A stretch of 64,000 nt of DNA from Zobellia laminariae (GTDB lineage: Bacteria > Bacteroidota > Bacteroidia > Flavobacteriales > Flavobacteriaceae), in assembly GCF_009725995.1 (NCBI RefSeq), contig NZ_RCNS01000001.1, forward strand, positions 662,283 to 726,282. Direction: 5' to 3'. A model generated the notes under the pieces. That model was given only the letters and a program-made list of their open reading frames with translations, made no database searches and was not told the origin of the DNA. The position numbers were made by a program, and so were the translations under genes. Shown here in pieces: positions 9,046-18,806 of the stretch (the stretch's first letter is position 1; every line of letters begins with the position of its first letter).

Positions 9046-9085
9046 ATAAAAAAAGACCTGCTCGGTATTACACCAAACAGGTCTT
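9046..9085 (-). terminator. Rho-independent terminator of the exporter operon
   Basis: On the minus strand an 8-bp stem (AAGACCTG, 9078-9085, pairing with CAGGTCTT, 9053-9060) is followed by a run of Ts. It lies just downstream of the tolC stop at 9107 and marks the 3' end of the eight-gene exporter operon. Confidence 0.8.
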
Positions 9086-9106
9086 ATATTATATACTACA
9101 ATCTTC

Positions 9107-10459
9107 TTATTTCATCTCTAAAGGCAAGCCAAAATAAAATTCTAGCACCTTAAGTCTAAAAATGTAATCGTATTTAGTTCTAATCAAATCTGCCTCTGCA
9201 TTGTCTACTCTAGATTGCGCCTGGCTAAAATCAAAAGCATTCATAAGACCTACGTCATACCGTTCTTTAGAATAGTCATATGCCAAACGCCTTGCATCCA
9301 AAGTTTTTTGGGCGGCATCATATGCTTTTGAAAAACTTGTTACATCTACATATGCTTGATTGATATTGGTTTCCAAATTCAATTTTTCTTGCTCTAACTG
9401 TAGTTTTGCTTTCTCAACATTAATTTTAGATCTTTTAATGTTGTTCTTCACTGCAAAACCATTGAAAATTGGAATATCTAACCGTGCACCATAAGAAATA
9501 CCATCATTGATCCATAACTGATTTGAAAAACTTTCAGCAGGTACTAAACTACCCGTAGAACTATCAAAACCTCCTTGATCAGAATACCTAGTATTGTAAT
9601 TAAAGAAAGCTCCCAAAGTTGGATAAACAGCACCTTTGGCGATATCCAAATCTTTATTAGCCAAATCTATTCCTGATTGAGAAAACTTAATATCGTTCCT
9701 AAAAGTTAAGGCTTCAGCAAAAATTTCCTTTGGAGACTTCGTAAGAACCTCAGAAGGAGGTACCTGAAAATCACCTTCCAAAACATCAAAATTTTCGTAA
9801 TCCGTAATTTGAAGCAACTGCGCCAAGTTGATACGGGAAATTAGCACTTGGTTCTGCGTGTTTACAATCTGTTGTTCCAGATTTGCCAATGTAGCTTCTA
9901 TTTCCAGTAAATCGCCATTAGGCAGTACTCCGGCATCCACTAATTCCTTTGACCGTTTTAAATCTTGTTCCGAAACGGCAAATTGAGCCTCAAATACTTT
10001 TAAAGTTTCTTTGTTAGAAAGTATCTGTAAATAGGAATTGGCTACGTTTAAACGAATATCATCTTTAAGGTCATCTAAGCGATATTGATTGGATATTGCA
10101 TTCAGCTTAGCCCGATTCAAACGATGAAGGTTTCGCAACCCATCAAAAAGTGTCAACGAAGAAGTTATCCCTCCACTAGCCGATAAAATTGTTGTAGTAA
10201 CCGGCTGATTGGTTGTCGGGTCAAATGAAAGACCAGTACTACCCGTAACACTTGAAGAAGCGTTTACCGCAGGTAACATTGCACCCACTGCATCAGATTT
10301 ATCAATTTGCGCATTCTGCAAGTCTAATTCATACTGTTCTACGGAGAGATTGTGTTCTACCGCATACTCTACGCATTCCTGCAGCGTCCAATTTTTCTGC
10401 TGTGCGCTAACCGCTCCAATAGAAAATAAGAGCAGTAATGCTGTTAGTTTAAAATTCAT
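9107..10459 (-). CDS. TolC-family outer-membrane efflux protein
   Basis: A 450-residue outer-membrane factor with a signal peptide (about 1-19, ending VSAQ) and two OEP repeats of long helices separated by beta-strand stretches (about 25-220 and 235-440). Typical features are WTLQECVEYAVEHNLSV at the mature start and YNTRYS/DIPIFNGF-like strand segments. TolC proteins form trimeric channels spanning the outer membrane and periplasm, docked by membrane-fusion proteins. It is the last gene of the exporter operon and presumably serves both membrane-fusion proteins encoded upstream. A terminator follows. Confidence 0.92.
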   Translation of the reverse strand: MNFKLTALLLLFSIGAVSAQQKNWTLQECVEYAVEHNLSVEQYELDLQNAQIDKSDAVGAMLPAVNASSSVTGSTGLSFDPTTNQPVTTTILSASGGITSSLTLFDGLRNLHRLNRAKLNAISNQYRLDDLKDDIRLNVANSYLQILSNKETLKVFEAQFAVSEQDLKRSKELVDAGVLPNGDLLEIEATLANLEQQIVNTQNQVLISRINLAQLLQITDYENFDVLEGDFQVPPSEVLTKSPKEIFAEALTFRNDIKFSQSGIDLANKDLDIAKGAVYPTLGAFFNYNTRYSDQGGFDSSTGSLVPAESFSNQLWINDGISYGARLDIPIFNGFAVKNNIKRSKINVEKAKLQLEQEKLNLETNINQAYVDVTSFSKAYDAAQKTLDARRLAYDYSKERYDVGLMNAFDFSQAQSRVDNAEADLIRTKYDYIFRLKVLEFYFGLPLEMK

Positions 10460-10490
10460 GTTTTGATTTTTTGATTATGATTGATGATTG

Positions 10491-11636
10491 TTACTCTTCA
10501 CTTTCTGCCTCTTCCTTTTCCTCTTCGTCCTCACCTTTTTTAATAGGCTCTGTCTTACTCCAAACTTTAACTTTATCAGATTCCGTTAGGCCAGAAACGA
10601 TTTCAACGTTTACGCCATCGGAAATCCCTATTTCAACATCTTTTCTTTCGAACTCCTGATCACCGGTTTCAATTTCAACATATGGTTCGTCTGTTTTTTT
10701 ATCAAACTGCAATAAAGCTTCAGGTATAACTAAAACATCATCTTTTTTCTCTAGAACCAATGAAGCATTAGCACTATATCCTGCTCTAAGAAAAATATCT
10801 TCCTTAACCTCTACATCACCTTCAATCTTAAATTGTACGGCACCCGTTTCTTCTATTCCTTTAGGTGCAATGAATCGCAATTTCGCATCCAGTTCAGCAC
10901 CTTCTACCGCACCTAAACTAATTTTTAAGGGTGTACCTATTTCAAGTTTGGCCACTTCGCCTTCATCTACCTTACCTTCAAAAATCATCTTGCTTAAATC
11001 CGCTATTGAAGCAATAGTAGTACCGTCATTAAAATTATTACTCTCAATAACCTGATCACCCTCTTCTACCGGTATTTCTAAAATAGTACCGTCTACGGTA
11101 GCACGTATGTTAGTATTGGCACTTGTAGAACCTCCTGCAGAACCTTGGCGAATGATTTGATAATCTGCTCTCGCATTTTCAAGTTCTTGCTGGCCTTGAT
11201 CGTACTGTAACTGTAAAGTATTAAAGTCTTGACTTGAGATGACCCCTTTATCAAATAACGATTTGTTTCTGTTGTACTCTATCTTCACGTTGTTCAGAGC
11301 CAATTCGGCATTTCTGACTCTACCTCTAGACTGATTCAAAGCTTGCTCGTTTGGCACAACCTTAATGGTAGCAATCAAATCACCAGACTTGACTTTTTGA
11401 CCTTCTTCCATGAAAATCTTTTGAATAATACCCGAAATCTGAGGCTTAATTTCTACCTCATCCTCAGGTACCACCTTACCCGTGGCCACCGTTTTCTTTT
11501 CTATATTAGTGATAAATGGTGTTTCTGTTTCGTAAGTAACTGCATCCTTACTATTAGATTTTATAAAAAAAGCCGCGGCCCATAAAGCGCCTAGCACCAA
11601 AATACCAATTAAGATATATTTTACGATCTTGTTCAT
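10491..11636 (-). CDS. Periplasmic adaptor (MacA/HlyD-like membrane-fusion protein), copy 2
   Basis: A 381-residue membrane-fusion protein: one N-terminal membrane helix (about 5-26), a biotinyl-lipoyl-like half motif (TGKVVPEDEVEIKPQISG), a coiled-coil hairpin (about 95-165), the second lipoyl half (TVDGTILEIPVEEGDQV) and beta-barrel domains, ending in an acidic tail rich in E and K. It bridges the inner-membrane permeases to TolC. It is clearly paralogous to the adaptor at 14995-16107: both share IKPxISG, VIESNNFN(D/E)GTTIA and a VEIxSG(L/I)TE(S/T)DxxKVW end. It lies between the second permease pair and tolC. Confidence 0.9.
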   Translation of the reverse strand: MNKIVKYILIGILVLGALWAAAFFIKSNSKDAVTYETETPFITNIEKKTVATGKVVPEDEVEIKPQISGIIQKIFMEEGQKVKSGDLIATIKVVPNEQALNQSRGRVRNAELALNNVKIEYNRNKSLFDKGVISSQDFNTLQLQYDQGQQELENARADYQIIRQGSAGGSTSANTNIRATVDGTILEIPVEEGDQVIESNNFNDGTTIASIADLSKMIFEGKVDEGEVAKLEIGTPLKISLGAVEGAELDAKLRFIAPKGIEETGAVQFKIEGDVEVKEDIFLRAGYSANASLVLEKKDDVLVIPEALLQFDKKTDEPYVEIETGDQEFERKDVEIGISDGVNVEIVSGLTESDKVKVWSKTEPIKKGEDEEEKEEAESEE

Positions 11637-11699
11637 TTTTTCAGGTGTATTTGTTGTCTATTGGTTTTGTTGTTTTCCGTTTTGTTACAAAATTTCTTA

Positions 11700-12962
11700 T
11701 TATTCTTCCCTAAGGGCATCAATGGGTTTTATACTCACGGCTCTTTGAGCAGGTATAAGGCCAATTAAAGTTCCTAGCACTACCATTATGACCAATGCGC
11801 CAATTACGTAAGGTATAGGCACTGTTGGATTGGTATATGGAAAGTCTATATCTTGAGTAGCACTATTAATTCCCGCCAATGCAAGTGCTCCAAGAATAAT
11901 ACCCATGATTCCCGCAATAACGGTCAAGAATACCGATTCTAAGATAATCTGATTGCGCACCTCTGCAGGTGTAGCTCCTAAGGCTCTACGCACACCAAGT
12001 TCTTTGGTTCGTTCTTTTACCGAAATCAATAGAATATTCCCGATACCGATTACGCCCGCAAATATTGTGGCAATACCCACTATCAATGACAAAAAGGTAA
12101 TACCATCTGCAAAGCCTACAATTTTATTGAACTGCTCCCCTAGGTTAAAAGAACCAAAAGCACGATCATCATCTGGGTGTACGTGATGAATATTCTTCAA
12201 TAAATTTTTAATGTTTTCTTCAACTTTGATTACATCTGCATTATCATAGGCTGCAATAGAAAACCACCCCACATTATCACCTGTATTATATAATTTTTTA
12301 AAGGTCGAAAAAGGGATAAAAATATCACCATCTCCTCCAAAGCCACCACTTTGTTCAAACTTATGAACCCCTATGACTTGAAAAAAGACATCATCAATTT
12401 TAAAATAACCTCCAATTGGGTTTTCGTCTTTATCAAAAAGCTCCTTTTGAGTACGCTCTCCTATTACGGCCACCTTTCTAGACATCTCAATATCTTTATC
12501 GTTGATAAAACGACCCCCATCATAAATTTTCTTAGGTGCAATTTTTGTGAACTCAGGAAAATCACCAAAAAGCGAATAACTGCCTGTTTTGTTGTTCCGA
12601 CCAATATTTGCGGGAGCAGAACCAAAAAAGCCCCGTACGTTACGTGGTGCTATATACTCTACTTCGGGAATACGATTTTGTATCATTACCGCATCATCTA
12701 GTTTCAACTGCATCTGCCGTCCAGTCTTGTAACCTTCATTGGGCATACTCGTATTTTGAGCCCAAACGAACATACTATTTCTGGCAATAGTCTCGAACAT
12801 ACTCTCAAAACCATTATCCATACCCTTGGCTGCACCGGAAAGTGCTATATAAATAAAGATTCCCCACAGAACACCCACCACGGTAATCACGGTTCGCATC
12901 TTGTTCTTACTGATGGAACCAAAAATCTCTTGCCAAGTATTTCTATCGAATATAAATCGCAT
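11700..12962 (-). CDS. MacB-like ABC permease (FtsX type), pair 2 member B
   Basis: A 420-residue inner-membrane protein with the MacB layout but no ATPase domain: a first transmembrane helix (about 18-40), a large periplasmic MacB_PCD domain (about 45-270), then three helices in an FtsX domain (about 285-410) with SVKERTKELGVRRALGATP and a terminal IPAQRAVSIKPIDALREE. Such proteins act as mechanotransmitters: ATP hydrolysis on the cytoplasmic side moves the periplasmic domain. It begins 1 bp after the stop of the previous permease, so they are translationally coupled. Two permeases side by side suggest a heterodimer. Substrate unknown. Confidence 0.9.
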   Translation of the reverse strand: MRFIFDRNTWQEIFGSISKNKMRTVITVVGVLWGIFIYIALSGAAKGMDNGFESMFETIARNSMFVWAQNTSMPNEGYKTGRQMQLKLDDAVMIQNRIPEVEYIAPRNVRGFFGSAPANIGRNNKTGSYSLFGDFPEFTKIAPKKIYDGGRFINDKDIEMSRKVAVIGERTQKELFDKDENPIGGYFKIDDVFFQVIGVHKFEQSGGFGGDGDIFIPFSTFKKLYNTGDNVGWFSIAAYDNADVIKVEENIKNLLKNIHHVHPDDDRAFGSFNLGEQFNKIVGFADGITFLSLIVGIATIFAGVIGIGNILLISVKERTKELGVRRALGATPAEVRNQIILESVFLTVIAGIMGIILGALALAGINSATQDIDFPYTNPTVPIPYVIGALVIMVVLGTLIGLIPAQRAVSIKPIDALREE

Positions 12963-12963
12963 A

Positions 12964-14193
12964 TTATTCGTCTCTTAGGGCTACAATAGGTTTAATACGG
13001 GCTGCACGTCTTGCCGGAACATAACCAGCAATAGCGCCAAAAATGATAAGAACAAATGTGGCCGAAATTGCAACACTTGTATCTATATAGGGGTTAGTAA
13101 TAAAAAAGTCTTTTAGCTTGTCGCCCAAGGAGCTTAAAATTATTATCCCAATGAGCATACCTATAAAACCGGAAACCGTTGTAATAAAAACGGACTCTAA
13201 CAAAATAGTGCCAATAACTGCTTTTGGAGTTGCCCCAAGTGCTTTTCGAATACCAAGTTCCTTTGTCCGTTCCTTCACTACAAATACCATAATATTACTG
13301 ATACCAATAATACCAGCTATAATGGTTCCGAAGGCTACAAAACCTACAATTATCTGTAAAACGCGAGCAAACTGTTGGTTCTGCTTCAACTGGTCTGCTA
13401 CATTCCTTATGAAAACTCCGTTTTGATCTTTAGGATTAATAAATTTTTTGGACCGTATAAACTGATCAAGACTCTTATCAAAAGCCATTGCACCTGCGTA
13501 TCCTATTTGCGGTTTAAAACCAACAACGATTTGGCCAATTTTATCCGTGTTTTTTTCAATCAGTTGTTGTGTAGTATAAGGAATATAGACAATGCGTTCT
13601 TCATTATCACCACCATCATCTTGAAACACCCCTACAACCTTAAAGGAACTTCCGCCCACATCAATATACTTTCCAAGAGAATTTTTCGCGCCAAACAAAT
13701 CTTCTTCTACCAACCTACCAATAACAGCATACTTCGTCTTGTTCTTGATATCTTGACTATTCAAATAACGACCTTTCATTATAATGGTCATTTCACTGAA
13801 TTGATGAGCTGGCCCTACCCCCAGTGTTCTGTAACTATTTGATTCATTCAAATAACTTACGGTATCTTGTCTGGTTATTCTTGGACTAATATACTCTAGA
13901 AATAAAGGGAAATTCTTTTCAATATCGGCTAAGTCACTATTATCAAACTCTATGACTCTGTTTGACTTATAACCTTTATAAGGCATTGTTGTTCTGCCTG
14001 GAAATACATAAAATACATTAGTAGCATCGTTCCCGAAAAAATCATCAAAAGTATTGATCAAGCCATTTCCAAAGCCAAAGAGTACTACAAAAATTAGAAT
14101 ACCCAAAGCAACCGTAAACCCCGACAAAAATGTACGAAGTTTGTTCTTCTGAATAGTCTCGAATATTTCTTTCCAGTTGTCTCTATTTAACAT
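12964..14193 (-). CDS. MacB-like ABC permease (FtsX type), pair 2 member A
   Basis: A 409-residue FtsX-type permease: helix at about 18-40, periplasmic MacB_PCD domain, and a three-helix C-terminal FtsX domain with VVKERTKELGIRKALGATP and an ending of PARRAARIKPIVALRDE. Its first codons overlap the end of the ATPase gene by 11 bp (14183-14193), strong evidence for coupling to that ATPase. The following permease starts almost at once. By similarity at the N-terminus (WKEIFETIQKNKLRTFLSG) it resembles the first permease of the other pair (17462-18706) more than its immediate neighbour, so the pair as a unit seems to have been duplicated. Confidence 0.9.
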   Translation of the reverse strand: MLNRDNWKEIFETIQKNKLRTFLSGFTVALGILIFVVLFGFGNGLINTFDDFFGNDATNVFYVFPGRTTMPYKGYKSNRVIEFDNSDLADIEKNFPLFLEYISPRITRQDTVSYLNESNSYRTLGVGPAHQFSEMTIIMKGRYLNSQDIKNKTKYAVIGRLVEEDLFGAKNSLGKYIDVGGSSFKVVGVFQDDGGDNEERIVYIPYTTQQLIEKNTDKIGQIVVGFKPQIGYAGAMAFDKSLDQFIRSKKFINPKDQNGVFIRNVADQLKQNQQFARVLQIIVGFVAFGTIIAGIIGISNIMVFVVKERTKELGIRKALGATPKAVIGTILLESVFITTVSGFIGMLIGIIILSSLGDKLKDFFITNPYIDTSVAISATFVLIIFGAIAGYVPARRAARIKPIVALRDE

Positions 14194-14887
14194 ACTGAGC
14201 GGCCCTAACCTGTTCTACTTTTTTATCTTCGACGATAACACCATCTTTTAAATGTACAATACGTTTGCACATATGGGCTATGTCTTCTTCATGCGTTACA
14301 ACAAGAATAGTATTTCCTTTATCATTAATATTCTGAATAAGGTCCATTACCTCATAAGAAGTTTTACTATCTAACGCACCTGTTGGCTCATCTGCCAGCA
14401 ACACCTTTGGCTCTGCCGCCATTGCACGGGCAATAGCCACACGTTGTTTTTGACCACCAGAAAGTTCGTTTGGCAAATGCGTAGCCCATTCCTTAAGACC
14501 AACCTGCGCTAGGTATTTTAAAGCTTTCTCTTCCCTTTCTTTTCTTGGTACTTTTTGATAATATAAAGGCAAGGCCACATTTTCCATGGCGCTCTTATAG
14601 TTGATAAGATTAAAAGATTGGAATACAAAACCTAAGAATTTGTTACGGTACTTGGCCGCTTTGGTTTCATTTAAATCTTTTATAGGAACCCCGTCTAAAG
14701 TATATGATCCAGAATCGGCTTCATCTAGCATTCCCAAGATATTTAAAAGGGTTGATTTACCAGATCCAGATGAACCCATGATAGCCACAAGTTCTCCCTC
14801 GTCAATACTAAAATTTAATCCTTTTAAGACATGTAATGAGTTGCTACCCATTTTGTAGGACTTGTGAAGATCTTTAATTTCAATCAT
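14183..14887 (-). CDS. ABC transporter ATP-binding protein (MacB/LolD-like)
   Basis: A 234-residue ATPase of the MacB/LolD class. All motifs are intact: Walker A GSSGSGKST, Q-loop VFQSFN, signature LSGGQKQRVAIARAM, Walker B LLADEPTGALDS and the switch histidine in VVTHEED. I chose the ATG at 14887 (MIEIKDLHKSYKMG), which gives the standard start of the family; an upstream start at 14932 is in frame but adds an unconserved leader. It is the only ATPase in an operon with four permeases, so it probably serves both pairs unless another ATPase is encoded elsewhere. It overlaps the next permease by 11 bp. Confidence 0.95.
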   Translation of the reverse strand: MIEIKDLHKSYKMGSNSLHVLKGLNFSIDEGELVAIMGSSGSGKSTLLNILGMLDEADSGSYTLDGVPIKDLNETKAAKYRNKFLGFVFQSFNLINYKSAMENVALPLYYQKVPRKEREEKALKYLAQVGLKEWATHLPNELSGGQKQRVAIARAMAAEPKVLLADEPTGALDSKTSYEVMDLIQNINDKGNTILVVTHEEDIAHMCKRIVHLKDGVIVEDKKVEQVRAAQYVK

Positions 14888-14994
14888 GGTAGTTTTGTTA
14901 ATTATGTTGGAATTTTCAAAACAATTTGGCAATATGACATGTAAGTTGCCTAATTGTTACAAGGTGGACTCCAAAATTTGTGTTAAATATTAAA

Positions 14995-16107
14995 TTATCC
15001 TTCTTCTTCCTCTTTTTCGATGGCATTCCAGACCTTAATCCTGTCTGTTTCGGTTATTCCGGATTTTATTTCCACATCAATTCCATCACTAATACCCAAT
15101 TCAATATCTCTTCGCTCAAACTTCTGATCCCCGTTCTCTATTTCAACAAAAGGTTCTTTTGTAACATCATCAAACTGTATCAAAGCTTCCTTTAAAGCCA
15201 AAACACTATCTGCCCTACCTAAAATTACCGAGGCATTAGCACTTAGTCCCGCACGAATAAAGACGGAATCTTGTTTTTTCATGGTGCCTTTTATTTCAAA
15301 TTGAATGGCGCCATTTTCTTCTTTTCCCTTTGGGGCAATGTAATCTAAAACCGCATCAAACGTTTTTCCTTCCAAAGCCCCAATAGTGATTTCCAACGGT
15401 AGATTTTCTTTGATTTTCCCTACTTCGCTTTCATCTACCTTTCCTTCAAAGATCATTTTATCTACATCGGCAATAGCAGCAATAGTTGTTCCTTCATTAA
15501 AATTATTGCTTTCAATAACCTGATTACCCACTTCCACAGGAACCTCTAGAACCATACCGCTAACGGTAGCTCTAATCTGTGTATTGGCAGCATTACCAAA
15601 GCCTTTGGTTGTACCGGTCTTAACAATGTCATAGCGTTTATTAGCTGCAGCATAGGATTGCTTAGCCTGATTGTACGTCACCTCCGCACGTTCTAAATCT
15701 ACTTTAGAAATCACGCCCTTACCAAAAAGACCCTTTTGACGCTCTAAATTGCGAAGCTGATCGTCCAAATTTATTTTTGACTCATCAATAATATTTCTGG
15801 CGTCGTTAAGAGCGTTGAGATTTGGCACTACTTTTATTCTACAAAGCAAATCACCGGACTTTACAAAATCTCCACCTTCAACAAATACCTCTTCTATTAC
15901 TCCAGAAATATTAGGTTTAATAAGTACTTCTTCCAACGGAAGTATACTTCCGGTAGCTACCGTTTTCTTTACAATGGTCTTTTTGGAAGCTTGCTCCGTT
16001 TCGTAAACGACTGGGTCTTCGGCATTCTTTTGATATAGATAATACATTGATCCGCCAAAGGCGACGACTATGAACAAAAGAACGATTCTGGTTACTGATT
16101 TTTTCAT
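14995..16107 (-). CDS. Periplasmic adaptor (MacA/HlyD-like membrane-fusion protein), copy 1
   Basis: A 370-residue membrane-fusion protein with an N-terminal membrane helix (about 5-25), split lipoyl motif (TGSILPLEEVLIKPNISG and a second half near VSGMVLEVPVEVGNQV), coiled-coil hairpin and beta-barrel domains, ending in a short acidic tail. It is a paralogue of the adaptor at 10491-11636. It follows the first permease pair and precedes the ATPase, at a 107-bp gap. Two adaptors with one TolC imply either mixed adaptor rings or two alternative pumps sharing an exit duct. Confidence 0.9.
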   Translation of the reverse strand: MKKSVTRIVLLFIVVAFGGSMYYLYQKNAEDPVVYETEQASKKTIVKKTVATGSILPLEEVLIKPNISGVIEEVFVEGGDFVKSGDLLCRIKVVPNLNALNDARNIIDESKINLDDQLRNLERQKGLFGKGVISKVDLERAEVTYNQAKQSYAAANKRYDIVKTGTTKGFGNAANTQIRATVSGMVLEVPVEVGNQVIESNNFNEGTTIAAIADVDKMIFEGKVDESEVGKIKENLPLEITIGALEGKTFDAVLDYIAPKGKEENGAIQFEIKGTMKKQDSVFIRAGLSANASVILGRADSVLALKEALIQFDDVTKEPFVEIENGDQKFERRDIELGISDGIDVEIKSGITETDRIKVWNAIEKEEEEG

Positions 16108-16168
16108 TTTTATGATTGATTGATGTTATTCTATACGTTTTTATTTCTATTCAATACTTCGGCTCTAA

Positions 16169-17428
16169 TTATTCAGTTCTAAGAGCATCTATTGGCCTCA
16201 CTTTAATAGCACTTTGCGCAGGAATGAAACCTGCCAAAAGACCAGAAAAAATAAGGATTAGCAAAGCACCTACTACCACCCCTAAGCTTACACTAGGGTT
16301 CATGAACATATCTACAGGACCGTTCATATCCAACAGCGCATTAACGCCATAAATAAAAAGTGCGCCCAAAGTAATTCCCGCCATACCCGAAATAATAGTC
16401 AAGAAAATAGACTCCATTAAAATTTGAAGTTTAATAGACCAAGGATCCTCTCCCAAGGCCCTACGTATGCCAATTTCTTTAGTTCGTTCCTTTACTACAA
16501 TGAGCATAATATTACTTACCCCAATTATACCCGATAGTAAAACCAAAATCCCAACGAAATAAGCTATAAAACGTAATGCTCCAAACAAACTCTGAACCCT
16601 TTGAAATTGTTCATAAAGGTCAAAATGACCTACGGCACGCTGATCATCTGGGTGTACTTTATGCTTTTCTTTGACAACGCCCATTATCTTATCCTTTAGA
16701 CTTGTAATGGAAGTACCGTCATTTGCAGTAATGGCCATCCAACCCACGTCATTACCACGGTTGAAAGCTTGGGAAAATGTGGTAAATGGCACAAAAATCT
16801 GTTTCTGACCTTCCTCTCCATCGCCATCATTACTTTTCTTTTTATACGTACCGACTACCATAAAATTGACACCCTGGATTTTTATAAACGTACCGAGCAC
16901 ATCTTCATCTTTATCATAAAGTCCGTTTCGTACGCCTTCACCAATAATAGCTATTTTTCGCTTCTCCTTGATATCATTATAATTCAAAAACCGACCAGAA
17001 GTCATGGTCATAGGGTCTTGTTTGCTGATTTCAGGATAATCTCCATACACATCGTACCCACCCGTCTTGATTCCGCGGACGACATTATTGGCGCCGTTAA
17101 AACCACCTAGCTCATTTCTTGGAGAAATAAACTTTAATTCAGGCACATTATCTCTTATCGCTTGGACATCTTCAACCTTAAAGAGAAAACTTCTTCCCTT
17201 AGGAAGGCCCTTATAAGACTTGGTTGTACTTCTGGACCACATGAACATGGTATTGGTAGAAATATCACCAAAGTCTTGCATGATACCGTTCTCCAATCCC
17301 TTTCCTGCAGAAAGCAATAGTATTAAAATGAATATACCCCAAAACACACCAAAGGCGGTCAATACGGTTCGGAACCAATTACTGGTTAGTACTTCCAAAA
17401 TTTCTTTCCAACGATCTCTATTGAACAT
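16169..17428 (-). CDS. MacB-like ABC permease (FtsX type), pair 1 member B
   Basis: A 419-residue FtsX-type permease: N-terminal helix at about 18-40, periplasmic domain, and a C-terminal FtsX block with VVKERTKEIGIRRALGEDP and an ending of IPAQSAIKVRPIDALRTE. It is closest within the window to the permease at 11700-12962 (shared TNTMFMWSRST/NSMFVWAQNT-like and VHPDDxRAxGxF segments), which supports duplication of a permease pair. It begins 33 bp after the preceding permease ends. No ATPase domain is attached. Substrate unknown. Confidence 0.9.
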   Translation of the reverse strand: MFNRDRWKEILEVLTSNWFRTVLTAFGVFWGIFILILLLSAGKGLENGIMQDFGDISTNTMFMWSRSTTKSYKGLPKGRSFLFKVEDVQAIRDNVPELKFISPRNELGGFNGANNVVRGIKTGGYDVYGDYPEISKQDPMTMTSGRFLNYNDIKEKRKIAIIGEGVRNGLYDKDEDVLGTFIKIQGVNFMVVGTYKKKSNDGDGEEGQKQIFVPFTTFSQAFNRGNDVGWMAITANDGTSITSLKDKIMGVVKEKHKVHPDDQRAVGHFDLYEQFQRVQSLFGALRFIAYFVGILVLLSGIIGVSNIMLIVVKERTKEIGIRRALGEDPWSIKLQILMESIFLTIISGMAGITLGALFIYGVNALLDMNGPVDMFMNPSVSLGVVVGALLILIFSGLLAGFIPAQSAIKVRPIDALRTE

Positions 17429-17461
17429 GATTTATAAAGTCAAGTTATTTCAGTAATATTT

Positions 17462-18706
17462 TTATTCGTCCCGTAATGCATCAATAGTATGAATATTAGC
17501 TGCACGCCATGCCGGAAAAAATCCCGCTACGGCACCTGCCATTACCAATACAAAAACCGTTGAAATTGCAACAGTGAAGTTCACCGATGGGTTCATGATA
17601 TAATCTACTTCTATATGCGGCCCAACGAACTCCAGTAAACCCATGCTAAAAATGAGCCCGGCAAAGCCCGAAATAGAGGTAATAAATATAGACTCGTGTA
17701 AAATCATACCTACAATAGACCATGGCTTGGCACCTAGTGCTTTTCGTATACCTATCTCCTTGGTACGTTCACGCACAACAATTAGCATAATATTGCTAAC
17801 GCCTACCACACCCGCTATAATGGTACAGATACCAACGAACCAGAAGAACAGTGCAATGTTATCCGTAAGACTATAATACCGCTTAGCTTCCTCCATAGCA
17901 CTCCATACAAAAATGGCATTGGTATCATCCGGAGCAACCGTATGGGCTTGTTGTAAATACGATTGAAGATTGTTCTTAAATTTGATGGATTTAGCGACTA
18001 CCTCTTCAAAATTATCTGAAGGAGGAAGCGTGAACCCTAAATTATTTACCTTATCACCACCATTAAAAGTACTTTGTGCAGTTGTTACCGGTATATAGAT
18101 ACGTTCTTCTTCCCGATCTTCAGTCTCATTGAATACCCCGATAATTTTAAAGGGAAGTCCAGATATTTTAATGAATTCGCCTACTGGGTTGTCGATGTCA
18201 GTAAAAACATCATCAGCAATTTTCTTTCCGATTACGGCTACTTTGGCTCTGCTTGTTTCATCTTGGTGATTCAAGAACCGTCCTCCAGACATTCTTGCAT
18301 TCTCTATAAATTGGAACTGAGAGGAAATACCCTGAACTTGATACACGAGTGCCTCGTTACCATAGGTAACTGAAACATCGCGGACAAAAATTCTAGGTGA
18401 TTTAAATTGAATGTCATCCTCAAGCAGTTTAGACGCAAACTCATAGTTTGCGTTCGTTAACTGAATATTTCTGCCCGGATTAAGGCCTTTGTATTTTTTG
18501 GTTGTCGCACCTGGCCATACCCAAACACTGGTTGCGGCATCTTGCTCAAATTCATGAGCGATACCATTGCGAAAGCCTTCGCCAAAACCTAATAAAATAA
18601 CAAGGATAAATATTCCTGAAGCTACGGATAACCCGGTAAGAAACGTCCGCAACTTATTTTTGCGAATAGTATCGAAAATTTCCTGCCACCTTTCGATGTC
18701 GAACAT
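17462..18706 (-). CDS. MacB-like ABC permease (FtsX type), pair 1 member A
   Basis: A 414-residue FtsX-type permease and the first gene of the exporter operon. The ATG at 18706 (MFDIERWQEIFDTIRKNKLR) matches the starts of the other three permeases; an in-frame upstream ATG at 18754 adds 16 residues not seen in the paralogues. Layout: N-terminal helix, MacB_PCD periplasmic domain (about 45-270), three-helix FtsX domain with VVRERTKEIGIRKALGAKP and a final FFPAWRAANIHTIDALRDE. The 100-bp gap before it, after the small CxxC gene, may hold the operon promoter, although no consensus was clear. Confidence 0.9.
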   Translation of the reverse strand: MFDIERWQEIFDTIRKNKLRTFLTGLSVASGIFILVILLGFGEGFRNGIAHEFEQDAATSVWVWPGATTKKYKGLNPGRNIQLTNANYEFASKLLEDDIQFKSPRIFVRDVSVTYGNEALVYQVQGISSQFQFIENARMSGGRFLNHQDETSRAKVAVIGKKIADDVFTDIDNPVGEFIKISGLPFKIIGVFNETEDREEERIYIPVTTAQSTFNGGDKVNNLGFTLPPSDNFEEVVAKSIKFKNNLQSYLQQAHTVAPDDTNAIFVWSAMEEAKRYYSLTDNIALFFWFVGICTIIAGVVGVSNIMLIVVRERTKEIGIRKALGAKPWSIVGMILHESIFITSISGFAGLIFSMGLLEFVGPHIEVDYIMNPSVNFTVAISTVFVLVMAGAVAGFFPAWRAANIHTIDALRDE

Positions 18707-18806
18707 GTAGTTGATTTTGATTGATTGATGAGCGCGATTGGGGATATCACACAACTACAAGACTAATGCAAAAAGGTTTTGTTACACTAGAACAGAAAAA
18801 AAAATG

